A stretch of 64,000 nt of DNA from Paracoccus contaminans (lineage in GTDB: Bacteria > Pseudomonadota > Alphaproteobacteria > Rhodobacterales > Rhodobacteraceae): contig NZ_CP020612.1 of the NCBI RefSeq assembly GCF_002105555.1, positions 2,286,001 through 2,350,000 of the forward strand, in the 5' to 3' direction. This document shows positions 42,279-50,948 of this stretch, one piece after another (the stretch's first letter is position 1; every line of letters begins with the position of its first letter). The position numbers and the translations under genes are program-made. Below the pieces are notes generated by a model. The model was not told where the DNA came from. It saw only the letters and a list, made by a program, of their open reading frames with translations, and searched no databases.

Positions 42279-42804
42279 ATGCTTTGTCACAACTCATTGA
42301 ATTAAAAAGATTCTTGATTGAGGCTTCTTTATTCTCCTCTTAACCGAAACAGCCTGCGGCTTTTTCCGGTCAAGAGGAGCCTCCGGGGACACCCCGGACC
42401 CCGTTTTCTCAAAATAAAACAAGGGGATGGGATGGGCGGAGGCTCTGTCGGAGGCGGCGTTGGCGCCATCGTCAAGGCAGGCTGTTTCGGTGTGTCGCGT
42501 GGAGTGCCCAACGCCTTGGCCACTCCACGCGACCCGCCGCGCGCGTCCGCGCGCGGGAAGTGCCGCCCGGCTCGCCGGGCGGCAGAAAAAGGACGCAGAA
42601 GAGCGTGCGAAATATACTCTTCGAACAGTCACCTGAAATCAGGTGACGAAGGCGTTTTCCTGCGGAGCAAGAAAATTTTTTAGCGTCAGGAGAGTCTCTG
42701 GTGGCCTCTGGCGGGCGGATGCTCGCCCGAGCGCCAAAATCGCTCATCCTGACGGCTGTGAGGCGCGAAAAAACCCGTGAATTCGTTACAGGGAGAGGGA
42801 TTGG
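42279..42804. other. Non-coding segment between iterons and integrase
   Basis: No convincing gene is present in these 526 bases. Several hairpins are: 42345-42365 (AGCC-TGC-GGCT followed by TTTTT, terminator-like), a CCGGGGACACCCCGG stem near 42375-42395, and GTCACCTG-AAAT-CAGGTGAC at about 42627-42646. This stretch could contain the replication origin or the integrase arm sites. Confidence 0.5.
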
Positions 42805-44373
42805 TCAAAAGACGCGGGGCAGAGCCTCCACGGCGGCGCGAAGCGCGGTGATAGGCGCGCGTCCTCCATAACGGTCATCCTCAATGTCACCGACAAGGTG
42901 GCCGAACAACTCGGCCCGGACATGCTTCTCAACATCGGACTCGGCACGAAGCCCCTGAACGGCGTAGTGCCGGAAGGAGTGAAACGACTTCTTGGCCTGA
43001 GGGCCAAGCATGTCGTTTTGGATATTTCGCCAGAGGTAAGCGGTTGAGTCACCGATTTGAGACTTGGGACTCTTGCGGTTCAGGTCATGAAACAGGTTCG
43101 TGCGGTCCTTCATCCGCTGTTCGCGCACATAGTCGAGAAAGCCCAGGTCGATGAGGTGCGAGTGGATCGGGATGCGGCGTTGGGACTGGGCGTTTTTCAG
43201 GCCGCGCCGGGCGTTGGGCCGGACGATGATGACGGGAACGCCGTCCTCCTCGTCAATGTCGGCGGTTTCCAGCCCGCAAATCTCCTCACGGCGTGCGCCG
43301 GTGTATGCGGCGATGAGCGGAACCCAGTAAAGCCAGTCCTTGACGACGATTTCACCGGGGTCGCGGCGACGCTTTGCGCTCTTCGCGCCGGTCCAGACCG
43401 GCGCGGCGAAGATCCGCTTCACATCGTCGGGCGTGAACGGGTCGCGGTCGTCCTTGGCGTTTTTCTTCTCAAAACGCCGCAAAAGGGAGGGGTTCACGGA
43501 CGGGTCAACGCGGATGCCTTCGGATTGCGCCCCTTTGAAAACCTTGCCCAACTGGATGAGATTTCGGTTGACGGTGGCGGCGGATAGCCCGGTTTCCGCG
43601 CCGGTCGCCTCCGCTTCCGCGATGATGGCGGCGATGGGCTTATCTCGCTCGGCGGCGGATCGGCGGTAGGTGGGCGGAAGTCGGTCCATCGCGTCCACGA
43701 AGGCTGCGATGTGGTGCTGACGCACGGCCCGCACATCATCAACTCCGGTGATCTCGACAAACAGCGCCGCGATGCCCGTGAACTGCTCAATCGACTTGTC
43801 CGATGCCCGCCCGGTGCGCTTGTGAACCCTCGAAAGCCGCTGAACCGCGTCCATTATGAGGGGTGAGGCGCCGGAGGGCGTCTGGGGCGTCTGTGCGGCC
43901 CTCTGGGGCCGCTCCACGGCCTTCACGGGGCCAGATTGGCCGAAGGGCGTCAAGGGCGCTGAATCGGGGGGAGATGAGGGCGCTACGGGCGCTTTCGGGG
44001 ACGCAGAGCGGGAATGCCGCTTCTTGGGCGGCTCCGGCTCCTCGTCCGGCTCCTCGCCGCTGATGAAGAAAAAGAAGAAGTCATGCCCTCCCGGTCGTGC
44101 GTTCTCGGGGTCTCCGCCCGCGTCCTCGTAATCGAGGGCCAGCATTTCACGCTGAACGGCGGCATGAACCCCTTTTTTCACATCGTGAATCGTGATGCGC
44201 CCTGCGTCAAGCAAGCCGCAACCCACCGACGATGCGGCGGTTGCCACAGACGCGAGACGCCGGGCGCGGGCCGGGTCGGTCGTTGAAAGGGGGATTTGGA
44301 CGGCTTTTCCGCGCCAGACGCGCCGCCACGCGTAGAACGCGCCCCGGCGGATCACATAGTTCGCAAGTGCCAC
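42805..44373 (-). CDS. Tyrosine recombinase (integrase) of the tRNA-Asn element
   Basis: A 522-residue phage-type integrase. The catalytic residues are visible: Arg in AYTGARREEICGL, HSFRHYAVQGL (H-x-x-R), LFGHLVGD and the Tyr in DRYGG near the C-terminus. The N-terminus (ALANYVIRRGAFYAWRRVW) is a DUF6538-like start typical for alphaproteobacterial integrases. Residues of about 96-170 are an unusual insert with a run of five Phe (HDFFFFFISGEEPDEEPEPP) and a Pro/Ser/Ala-rich linker. The gene points away from the adjacent tRNA-Asn attachment site. Confidence 0.9.
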   Translation of the reverse strand: MALANYVIRRGAFYAWRRVWRGKAVQIPLSTTDPARARRLASVATAASSVGCGLLDAGRITIHDVKKGVHAAVQREMLALDYEDAGGDPENARPGGHDFFFFFISGEEPDEEPEPPKKRHSRSASPKAPVAPSSPPDSAPLTPFGQSGPVKAVERPQRAAQTPQTPSGASPLIMDAVQRLSRVHKRTGRASDKSIEQFTGIAALFVEITGVDDVRAVRQHHIAAFVDAMDRLPPTYRRSAAERDKPIAAIIAEAEATGAETGLSAATVNRNLIQLGKVFKGAQSEGIRVDPSVNPSLLRRFEKKNAKDDRDPFTPDDVKRIFAAPVWTGAKSAKRRRDPGEIVVKDWLYWVPLIAAYTGARREEICGLETADIDEEDGVPVIIVRPNARRGLKNAQSQRRIPIHSHLIDLGFLDYVREQRMKDRTNLFHDLNRKSPKSQIGDSTAYLWRNIQNDMLGPQAKKSFHSFRHYAVQGLRAESDVEKHVRAELFGHLVGDIEDDRYGGRAPITALRAAVEALPRVF

Positions 44374-44480
44374 GCTTTGGCCCTTCTATGAAGGGTCAGC
44401 GGGCCGGGCGTGATGTCAACAAATGGACACGGGGTCCATATGCCGCAATTTCGCCGTCAAGGCATTGATTTCTTAGGATA

Positions 44481-44555
44481 TGGCTCCGGCGGTAGGGATC
44501 GAACCTACGACCAATTGATTAACAGTCAACTGCTCTACCGCTGAGCTACGCCGGA
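44481..44555 (-). tRNA. tRNA-Asn (GTT)
   Basis: A complete 75-base tRNA with encoded CCA. Acceptor arms TCCGGCG and CGCCGGA pair, the anticodon loop is CTGTTAA with GTT, and the T-arm reads GTAGGTTCGATCCCTAC. Its 3' 17 bases serve as the attachment site of the adjoining element and are duplicated at 37914, so integration left the tRNA intact. Confidence 0.95.
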
Positions 44556-44712
44556 ACACGGGGGGCGATCTAGCAGCCGATTTCGGGCGCGTCCAGAGGG
44601 TTGCGGCAGAAATTTCATCGCTGCGTCACATGATTTGCTTCAGGGGTGCCAGGCTGGCGGGCACCGCCCCTTTGCACGATGCCGGCGAAGCCCGGCCTTC
44701 TGCCGCGCGGGC

Positions 44713-45582
44713 TCAGCCCTGCCGCCGGGTCCAGGGGGCGTCGGCAAGGGCGACGGCGGTCGGCTCGGCGGCGCCCAGCTCGCCCAATGCGATCAGGTGA
44801 GCCAGCACGTTCCGCGCCGCAGCCGCCAGCAGCGGGCCGGGCAGGCCGGCATAGATGCGGGCTGCCAGCTCGGCCGCGGTGGCGGGGCCGGCCTCCAGCG
44901 CCGCCAGGACCTGGGCGGTGCGTTCGCGGCGGTGGGCGGCAAGCTCGGCCAGGCGGGGCAGGGGGGCCTCGATCGGCGCGCCGTGGGCGGGATACAGGAT
45001 GCGCGGGGCAAGGCGGGCCAGCCGCTCGAGACTGCGCAGATAGTCGATCAGATCCCCGTCAGGCGGGGAAATCAGCGTTGTCGACCAGCCCATCGCCAGA
45101 TCGCCGCAGAACACCGCATCGCCCAGACGAAAGCTGAGATGGCACCCCATGTGGCCGGGCGTATGGATGGCCTCAAGCGTCCAGTCCGCGCCGCTCACCC
45201 TCTCTGCGTCGGCAAGCCGCATGTCGGGCCGAAAGCCCTCGTCTGCGCCTTCGGCCCCCTTCATGTCGCCCGCCCCGGCAAGCCGCTGCATGACGGGCGA
45301 GCGTCCGGCGCCTGCGGGGCCGAAGGCCAGCACCGGCGCGCCGCTGGCCGCCGACAGGCGCGCCGCCCCGGCAGAATGGTCCAGATGCGCATGCGTGACC
45401 AGGATGTGGCTGATGCGCCCTTGCGCCGCGGCAAGGATGGCCGCGATGTGGCCGGGGTCGTCGGGGCCGGGGTCGATCACCGCGACCCCTTCCTCGCCGA
45501 TCAGAAAGCTGTTGGTGCCCGGTCCGGTAAGGGCCGAGGGGTTGGGGGCGCGGATCACGCGCAGTTTGACCGCATCGCTCAT
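44713..45582 (-). CDS. LACTB2-like metallo-beta-lactamase-fold hydrolase
   Basis: A 289-residue MBL-fold protein with the metal motif THAHLDHSAG, GAEG-type loops and later HTPGHMGCH and CGDLAMGW, YPAHG. The C-terminal ~60 residues form the winged-helix extension found in LACTB2/RNase-type members (RERTAQVLAALEAGPATAAE). ATG 45582 is preferred over an upstream extension because the conserved domain begins directly after it. Members include endoribonucleases and thioester hydrolases; the substrate is unknown. It is divergent from the kinase gene. Confidence 0.85.
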   Translation of the reverse strand: MSDAVKLRVIRAPNPSALTGPGTNSFLIGEEGVAVIDPGPDDPGHIAAILAAAQGRISHILVTHAHLDHSAGAARLSAASGAPVLAFGPAGAGRSPVMQRLAGAGDMKGAEGADEGFRPDMRLADAERVSGADWTLEAIHTPGHMGCHLSFRLGDAVFCGDLAMGWSTTLISPPDGDLIDYLRSLERLARLAPRILYPAHGAPIEAPLPRLAELAAHRRERTAQVLAALEAGPATAAELAARIYAGLPGPLLAAAARNVLAHLIALGELGAAEPTAVALADAPWTRRQG

Positions 45583-45670
45583 GCTGCTAGGCTGGACCGG
45601 CCGCAGGGCGCGCGCAAGCGTCACGGCAGGCAGCAGCGGATGGCTGCGCAGCAGGGGGACGGCGCAGGAT

Positions 45671-47014
45671 TTGGGCTGGCTCAAGCGAATGCTTCCGCGC
45701 GGTCTTTACGGCCGGGCCGCGCTGATCCTCATCCTGCCGGTGGTCGTGGTGACGCTGGTCGTGACCGTGGTGTTCCTGCAGCGCCATTTCGAGGATGTGA
45801 CGCGGCAGATGGTGCGCTCGGCCGCGGTCGAGCTGGCGCTGGTGGCGGGCCATGTGGAAGCTGCGCCCGATGCCGCGTCAGCCCGCGCGGCGGGCGAGGC
45901 GATCGCGGGGCCGCTGGATCTCGCGCTGGCGCTGCCCCCTCCGGCCGGGGTGGTCGAGGAGCGGCGCTTTTACGACTTTTCGGGGCGCGTGCTGACGACG
46001 GCGCTGCACGAGGCGCTGCCGGCCGTCAGGGCGGTTGACCTGCGCGATCCGCGCCGGGTGCGGGTGCTGGTCGCCGGCGCGCGCCCCTTCGTGCTGGAAT
46101 TTGCGCGCACGCGCCTGACTGCGTCCAACCCGCATCAGCTGCTGGTGCTGATGCTGGGAACATCGCTGCTGATGTCGGTGATCGCCTCGATCTTCCTGCG
46201 CAACCAGCTGCGCCCGATCCGGCGCCTGGCCGGCGCAGCCGAGGCCTATGGGCGCGGGCAGATTGCCCCCTATCGCCCCGCCGGCGCTATCGAGGTGCGC
46301 AGCGCCGGGCGCGCCTTCCTCGAGATGCGCGCCCGGATCGAGCGGCAGAACGAGCAGCGGCGCCTCATGCTGACGGGGATCAGCCATGACCTGCGCACGC
46401 CCCTGACGCGCCTGCGGCTTGGCCTGTCGATGCTGTCCCCCGACCTGCCCCCCGAACCGGGCGAGATCGCCGATATGGAACGCGATGTGGCCGAGATGGG
46501 CGCGATGATCGGCGCCTTCCTGGACCATGCGAGGGCCGAGGCGCAGGAAGGGGGGGCCGAGTCCGTGGATGTCGGGGCCTTTCTTCGCGACATCGTCGCC
46601 GATGCGCAGCGGGCCGGCCAGCCGGTGCAACTTGCCCCCCCCGAGGCGGGCATCATGCCGGCCGGCGAACAGGTGGTTGCGCTGCGGCCGCAGGCGTTGC
46701 GGCGCGCCGTCGAAAACCTGATCGGCAACGCCGTCCGGCACGGCAGCCGGGCCGAGGTCGAGGCCGCCCTGACCCCGCGCGCCTTGCGCATCGCCGTCGA
46801 GGATGACGGCCCCGGCATCCCGCCTGAACGGCGGGACGAGGCGATGCGACCCTTCGTGCGGCTGGACGAGGCGCGCAACCAGGACCGCGGGCAAGGGGCG
46901 GGCCTCGGCCTGGCCATCGCCGCCGACATCGCGCGGGCCCATGGGGGCCAGCTGCGCCTGCTGGACGGCCAGCGCCTTGGCGGCCTGAGGGCCGAAATCA
47001 CCATTCCGCGCTGA
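45671..47014 (+). CDS. EnvZ-like sensor histidine kinase
   Basis: A sensor kinase of 447 residues from TTG 45671 (GWLKRMLPRG) or 441 from ATG 45689; the longer form resembles the usual EnvZ N-terminus. Transmembrane helix 1 is at about 15-35 (AALILILPVVVVTLVVTVVF), a periplasmic loop follows to about 150, then helix 2 and a HAMP domain. The phosphoacceptor lies in GISHDLRTPLTRLRLGL; ATPase boxes are NLIGNAVRHG, DDGPGIPP and GAGLGLAIA. An OmpR-type response regulator gene normally adjoins it but none is present here, so its partner must be elsewhere. Confidence 0.9.
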   Translation: MGWLKRMLPRGLYGRAALILILPVVVVTLVVTVVFLQRHFEDVTRQMVRSAAVELALVAGHVEAAPDAASARAAGEAIAGPLDLALALPPPAGVVEERRFYDFSGRVLTTALHEALPAVRAVDLRDPRRVRVLVAGARPFVLEFARTRLTASNPHQLLVLMLGTSLLMSVIASIFLRNQLRPIRRLAGAAEAYGRGQIAPYRPAGAIEVRSAGRAFLEMRARIERQNEQRRLMLTGISHDLRTPLTRLRLGLSMLSPDLPPEPGEIADMERDVAEMGAMIGAFLDHARAEAQEGGAESVDVGAFLRDIVADAQRAGQPVQLAPPEAGIMPAGEQVVALRPQALRRAVENLIGNAVRHGSRAEVEAALTPRALRIAVEDDGPGIPPERRDEAMRPFVRLDEARNQDRGQGAGLGLAIAADIARAHGGQLRLLDGQRLGGLRAEITIPR

Positions 47015-47026
47015 CCGGCGCGGGTA

Positions 47027-47055
47027 TTGAAGCGCCCCCGGCAGGTTCCTAGATT
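47027..47055 (+). promoter_or_regulatory. Candidate sigma-70/sigma-32 promoter of lon
   Basis: A TTGAAG element (47027-47032) is separated by 17 bases from TAGATT (47050-47055), 74 bases upstream of the lon start. TTGAA with a C-rich spacer and CCTAGATT resembles alphaproteobacterial RpoH promoters, in keeping with lon as a heat-shock gene. Confidence 0.45.
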
Positions 47056-47128
47056 GGAGCCCAAGGCAGGACCGGCCCATGCTTGCCATCTTGGGGGCTG
47101 ACCCGGTCCGGGCATGAAAGGAAGACGA

Positions 47129-49543
47129 ATGACCGACAACACACTTGTCACCTATCCGGTGCTGCCGCTGCGCGACATCGTGGTGTTTCCGCACATGATC
47201 GTGCCGCTGTTCGTCGGACGCGAAAAATCGGTCCGCGCGCTGGAGGCGGTGATGGAGCAGGATCGCCCGATCCTGCTGGCCGCGCAGAAGGATGCCTCGG
47301 TCGATGAGCCCGACACGGACGGTATTTTCGAGACGGGCGTTCTGGCGAATGTGCTGCAACTGCTCAAGCTGCCTGACGGCACCGTCAAGGTGCTGGTCGA
47401 GGGGCAGTCGCGCGTGCGCATCACCGGTTTCGCCCAGAACGAGCGCTTTTTCGAAGGCACCGCCGAGCCGCTGGAGGAAACCGAGGGCGATGCCGAAAGC
47501 GTCGCGGCCCTGATCCGCGCCGTGGCCGAGGAATTCGAGAAATACGTCAAGGTCCGCAAGAACATCCCCGAAGAGGCGGTTTCGGCCGTCGCGGATGCGC
47601 GCGATCCGCGCAAGCTGGCGGATCTCGTGTCGGGCCATCTGGGGATCGACATCGCCCGCAAGCAGGAACTGCTTGAGACGCTGGATGTCGCCCAGCGGCT
47701 GGAGAAGGTCTATGGCCTGATGCAGGGCGAGATGTCCGTCCTGCAGGTCGAGAAGAAGATCAAGTCCCGCGTCAAGAACCAGATGGAGAAGACGCAGCGG
47801 GAATATTACCTCAATGAGCAGATGAAGGCGATCCAGCGCGAGCTGGGCGATGGCGAGGATGGCCAGAACGAGTTGGCCGAGCTGGAAGAGAAGATCGCCA
47901 AGACCCAGTTCAGCAAGGAGGCCCGCGACAAGGCCCTGTCCGAGCTGAAGAAGCTCAAGTCCATGTCGCCGATGTCGGCCGAGGCGACGGTCAGCCGCAA
48001 CTATCTTGACTGGCTGCTGAGCCTGCCCTGGGGCGTCAAGTCGCGGACCCGCCGCGATCTGGCGGCGGCCGAGAAGGTGCTGGACGCGGACCATTACGGC
48101 CTTGAGAAGGTCAAGGAGCGGATCGTCGAGTATCTGGCCGTGCAGTCGCGCTCGGACAAGCTGAAGGGACCGATCCTGTGCCTTGTCGGCCCGCCCGGCG
48201 TTGGCAAGACCAGCCTTGGCAAGTCGGTGGCCAAGGCCACGGGGCGCGAGTTCATCCGCATCAGCCTTGGCGGCGTGCGCGACGAATCGGAAATCCGCGG
48301 CCACCGGCGGACCTATATCGGTTCGATGCCCGGCAAGATCATCCAGGCCCTCAAGAAGGCCAAGACGACCAACCCGCTGATCCTGCTGGATGAAATCGAC
48401 AAGATGGGCCAGGATTTCCGGGGCGACCCGGCCTCGGCCATGCTGGAGGTGCTGGACCCCGAACAGAACGCGACCTTCGTGGACCACTATCTCGAGGTGG
48501 AATACGATCTGTCGAACGTGATGTTCGTCACCACCGCCAACAGCTATAACATGCCCGGCCCGCTGCTGGACCGGATGGAGATCATCCCCCTTGCCGGCTA
48601 TACCGAGGATGAAAAGCGCGAGATCGCGCGCCATCACCTGCTGCCCAAGCAGATCAAGGCCAACGGCCTGAAGAAGGGCGAGTTCTCGGTCACGGACGAG
48701 GCTTTGACCCATGTCATCCGCTATTACACCCGTGAGGCGGGCGTGCGGAACCTGGAGCGCGAGATCGCGAAACTGGCCCGCAAGGCGGTGACCGAGATCC
48801 TGCGCGGCAAGGTGACATCGGTCGAGGTGACGCCCGAGAAGGCCGAGGATTACCTTGGCGTTCGCCGGCACCGCTATGGCCTGGCCGAGAAGGACGACCA
48901 GGTCGGCGTGGTCACGGGCCTTGCCTGGACGCAGACGGGGGGCGATTTGCTGCAGATCGAGGCCTTGAAGCTGCCGGGCAAGGGCGTGATGAAGACGACC
49001 GGGAAACTGGGCGACGTGATGAAGGAATCGATCGACGCGGCGGCCAGCTTCGTCCGTTCGGTCGCGCCCGAGCTGGGGATCGAGCCGCCCCAGTTCACCA
49101 AGCGCGACATCCACGTCCACGTCCCCGAGGGCGCGACGCCCAAGGACGGCCCCTCGGCCGGTCTGGCGATGGTCACCTCGGTCGTGTCGGTGATGACCAA
49201 CATTCCCGTCCGCAAGGACGTGGCAATGACGGGCGAGGTCACGCTGCGGGGCAACGCGCTGGCGATCGGCGGGCTGAAGGAAAAACTGCTCGCGGCGCTG
49301 CGCGGCGGCATCAAGACGGTGCTGATTCCGCAGGAAAACGAAAAGGACCTGGCCGACATCCCCGACAACGTCAAACAGGGCATGACCATCATCCCCGTGT
49401 CCAATGTGCGCGAGGTTCTGCGCCACGCGCTGGTGCGGATGCCCGAACCGATGGAATGGGATGAGGCGGCTTGGGAAATCGCCGAGGCCAAGCGTCTGGC
49501 CAGCCTGCGCGATGGAACGATCGGCTCTGCCACCGCGCATTGA
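47129..49543 (+). CDS. lon: ATP-dependent protease Lon
   Basis: An 804-residue Lon protease, a normal length. The N-terminal substrate-binding domain starts [23 protein letters not shown]+ motifs are [12 protein letters not shown] (about residues 353-364) and LLDEIDK; the proteolytic Ser is in [10 protein letters not shown] (about 677) and the Lys in [14 protein letters not shown] (about 720). ATG 47129 is preferred to 47114 because GGAAGA lies just before it. It degrades misfolded and regulatory proteins in the cytosol. A perfect hairpin follows the gene. Confidence 0.97.
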   Translation: MTDNTLVTYPVLPLRDIVVFPHMIVPLFVGREKSVRALEAVMEQDRPILLAAQKDASVDEPDTDGIFETGVLANVLQLLKLPDGTVKVLVEGQSRVRITGFAQNERFFEGTAEPLEETEGDAESVAALIRAVAEEFEKYVKVRKNIPEEAVSAVADARDPRKLADLVSGHLGIDIARKQELLETLDVAQRLEKVYGLMQGEMSVLQVEKKIKSRVKNQMEKTQREYYLNEQMKAIQRELGDGEDGQNELAELEEKIAKTQFSKEARDKALSELKKLKSMSPMSAEATVSRNYLDWLLSLPWGVKSRTRRDLAAAEKVLDADHYGLEKVKERIVEYLAVQSRSDKLKGPILCLVGPPGVGKTSLGKSVAKATGREFIRISLGGVRDESEIRGHRRTYIGSMPGKIIQALKKAKTTNPLILLDEIDKMGQDFRGDPASAMLEVLDPEQNATFVDHYLEVEYDLSNVMFVTTANSYNMPGPLLDRMEIIPLAGYTEDEKREIARHHLLPKQIKANGLKKGEFSVTDEALTHVIRYYTREAGVRNLEREIAKLARKAVTEILRGKVTSVEVTPEKAEDYLGVRRHRYGLAEKDDQVGVVTGLAWTQTGGDLLQIEALKLPGKGVMKTTGKLGDVMKESIDAAASFVRSVAPELGIEPPQFTKRDIHVHVPEGATPKDGPSAGLAMVTSVVSVMTNIPVRKDVAMTGEVTLRGNALAIGGLKEKLLAALRGGIKTVLIPQENEKDLADIPDNVKQGMTIIPVSNVREVLRHALVRMPEPMEWDEAAWEIAEAKRLASLRDGTIGSATAH

Positions 49544-49562
49544 CCAAAGCGAATCAAGATAG

Positions 49563-49590
49563 AATCACGCGCCCCCTGGGGCGCGTGATT
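49563..49590. terminator. Rho-independent-like terminator after lon
   Basis: A perfect palindrome with 13-base arms (AATCACGCGCCCC / GGGGCGCGTGATT) and a minimal loop begins 20 bases after the lon stop, followed by a T-containing tract. Confidence 0.75.
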
Positions 49591-49695
49591 TGCGTTTGAA
49601 CAGCAGTTCGCTGATTAAACCTGTTCAAATCGCCAAGTTGACCGAATCTGCCGGCTGCTAAACTATGCGCGCACATTCCTTATCCGGCGGACTTC

Positions 49696-50049
49696 ATGGA
49701 ACACGAAAACCAGACTTTGGATGACGCAACCAGCAACCCGGTGGCACCGGGAACGCACCTGGCTTCATCCGCATCTGACGATGCCGGGTTGGTCCTGCAC
49801 AAGGCCGAATTTCTTGACCGCGTCAGCGCCGCGAGCAACGTCCCGCGGGCGCAGGTGCGTCGGATCGTCGAGGCAACCCTTGCGGAACTGGGCCAGGCAC
49901 TGACCGGCGACGAAGCCCTCGTCCTGCCGCCCTTGGGCACGGTGCGCGTGCGCCGTCGCCGATCGGCGCCGGGGGGCGAAATCGTCCTGGTGCGCCTGCG
50001 CCGGAACACTGTTCCGGCCGAACACCGGCCGGCCAAGTCGACCACCTGA
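49696..50049 (+). CDS. HU-family DNA-binding protein with N-terminal extension
   Basis: A 117-residue protein. Residues of about 35-115 follow the HU/IHF pattern (LHKAEFLDRVSAASNVPRAQ, LAELGQALTGDEALVLPPLG, VRVRRRRSAPGGEI), but the arm region is shorter and more Arg-rich than in canonical HU. The first ~33 residues (EHENQTLDDATSNPVAPGTH) are an acidic unstructured extension. It probably binds DNA without sequence specificity. The canonical HU gene often follows lon in Proteobacteria, so this divergent copy has the conserved position. Confidence 0.82.
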   Translation: MEHENQTLDDATSNPVAPGTHLASSASDDAGLVLHKAEFLDRVSAASNVPRAQVRRIVEATLAELGQALTGDEALVLPPLGTVRVRRRRSAPGGEIVLVRLRRNTVPAEHRPAKSTT

Positions 50050-50058
50050 CCAAAGGCG

Positions 50059-50109
50059 GCCTGTGCCGCGCCGGATGCAAAGGGGCTTGCCGTCCGGTGC
50101 GGCACAGGC
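50059..50109 (+). terminator. Hairpin terminator between the HU-like gene and tRNA-Val
   Basis: Perfect 11-base arms GCCTGTGCCGC (50059-50069) and GCGGCACAGGC (50099-50109) enclose a 29-base loop that can itself pair. No strong T-run follows, so termination strength is uncertain. Confidence 0.55.
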
Positions 50110-50125
50110 TAATCAGCAGCCCACC

Positions 50126-50200
50126 GGGCGATTAGCTCAGCGGTAGAGCGCTTCGTTCACATCGAAGATGTCAGCGGTTCAAATCCGTTATCGCCCACCA
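50126..50200 (+). tRNA. tRNA-Val (CAC)
   Basis: A 75-base tRNA with encoded CCA. The acceptor stem is GGGCGAT/ATCGCCC, the D-arm TAGCTCAGCGGTAGAGC, the anticodon loop TTCACAT with CAC, and the T-arm AGCGGTTCAAATCCGTT. Confidence 0.95.
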
Positions 50201-50217
50201 TCATTCCTTACGACCAG

Positions 50218-50245
50218 CGCGCGCCTCAGGGCGCGCGTTTTGGTT
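50218..50245 (+). terminator. Terminator after tRNA-Val
   Basis: An 8-base GC stem (CGCGCGCC / GGCGCGCG, 50218-50225 and 50230-50237) is followed by TTTTGGTTTT, a typical intrinsic terminator. Confidence 0.75.
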
Positions 50246-50468
50246 TTCGCCGCCTATTCGTGCGCCTTCACGGCGCCGCCCCCTGTCGCCTCCGCACTGC
50301 TGCAAGTGCCGGCCCGGCCGGCCCGAACCGTTGCCTTTCTCGGTGCGGACGCTGCTGCGCGCAGATCCGCAACAGCCGCATCGGCGGGTGGATAGTGCCG
50401 CCGTCCTGGAACGGGGCTGGCTGCCCTGTCACCGGGCCGATGCCCAGCCGAAAGAACGGAGAACGGCG

Positions 50469-50945
50469 ATGCCCGAGACCACCCCCACCATCATGCCCAG
50501 CAGGGCGACCATCACCGGCACGCTTCTGGATGCCCAGCTCAGCCCCGTGTCGGGGGGCAAGGTCGTTGCTGTGCTGACCGGCTCGGACCATTTCGATGGC
50601 GGCGTGCGCATCGTCTCGCAAAAGATCGAGGCGACCACGAATGAACGGGGCGAATACCAGCTTGAGCTGATCGTCAACGGCGAAGGCGAGAATGCCGCAA
50701 CCGCCTGGGACGTGACCGGCTATAACGCCTTTGTCGAGCCGGTCTTTCAGTCCAAGGGGCTGTTCGTGGCAACCGCCGACCCTGCCACCATGTCCGAGAT
50801 CGAGCGCACGAGCGAGATCAACCGCAAGGCCGCCCGCGACGGGGTGCTGGGGCGCCTGATCTATGTCGAAAGCCTTGAAGAATATCAGGCGCTGCCGGCA
50901 AGCCAGCGCCGCGACAGCGATACCCTGCTTGTGCTGGGGGCGTGA
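50469..50945 (+). CDS. Small protein of a phage/GTA-like surface module
   Basis: A 158-residue protein starting at ATG 50469 after GGAGAA. The first part is a transthyretin-like beta domain (ATITGTLLDAQLSPVSGGKV, TTNERGEYQLELIVNGEGEN), the second is a helix (SEIERTSEINRKAARDGVLG), and the C-terminus ends YQALPASQRRDSDTLLVLGA. The phrase DSDTLLVLG is common at the ends of phage fibre or head-spike adaptor proteins. It is followed after three bases by a large Ig-type protein. Possibly it corresponds to a GTA head-spike component (GhsA-like), but I cannot confirm this. Confidence 0.6.
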   Translation: MPETTPTIMPSRATITGTLLDAQLSPVSGGKVVAVLTGSDHFDGGVRIVSQKIEATTNERGEYQLELIVNGEGENAATAWDVTGYNAFVEPVFQSKGLFVATADPATMSEIERTSEINRKAARDGVLGRLIYVESLEEYQALPASQRRDSDTLLVLGA

Positions 50946-50948
50946 TCC

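Larger units (their letters stand above)
37914..44497. mobile_element. Integrative mobilizable element in tRNA-Asn carrying a PvuII-like R-M system
   Basis: A 6.6-kb element bounded by 17-base direct repeats of the tRNA-Asn 3' end. The tyrosine recombinase is next to the intact tRNA. The cargo is, in order from the distal end, an N4-cytosine methyltransferase, a controller protein, a PvuII-like endonuclease, a candidate oriT, a MobV-like relaxase, a RepL-like protein and iteron-like dyads. It looks like a small mobilizable plasmid that acquired an integrase. No conjugation apparatus is present, so transfer would depend on a helper. Confidence 0.82.

Noticed and set aside
42318..42683. A 121-residue open frame between the iterons and integrase
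   Set aside because: It has no ribosome-binding site, reads through several hairpins and has an implausible Arg/Gly-rich composition.
45878..49540. A 1220-residue minus-strand open frame opposite the kinase and lon
   Set aside because: It is antisense to two clear genes. The composition follows codon bias of the opposite strand and no motif is present.
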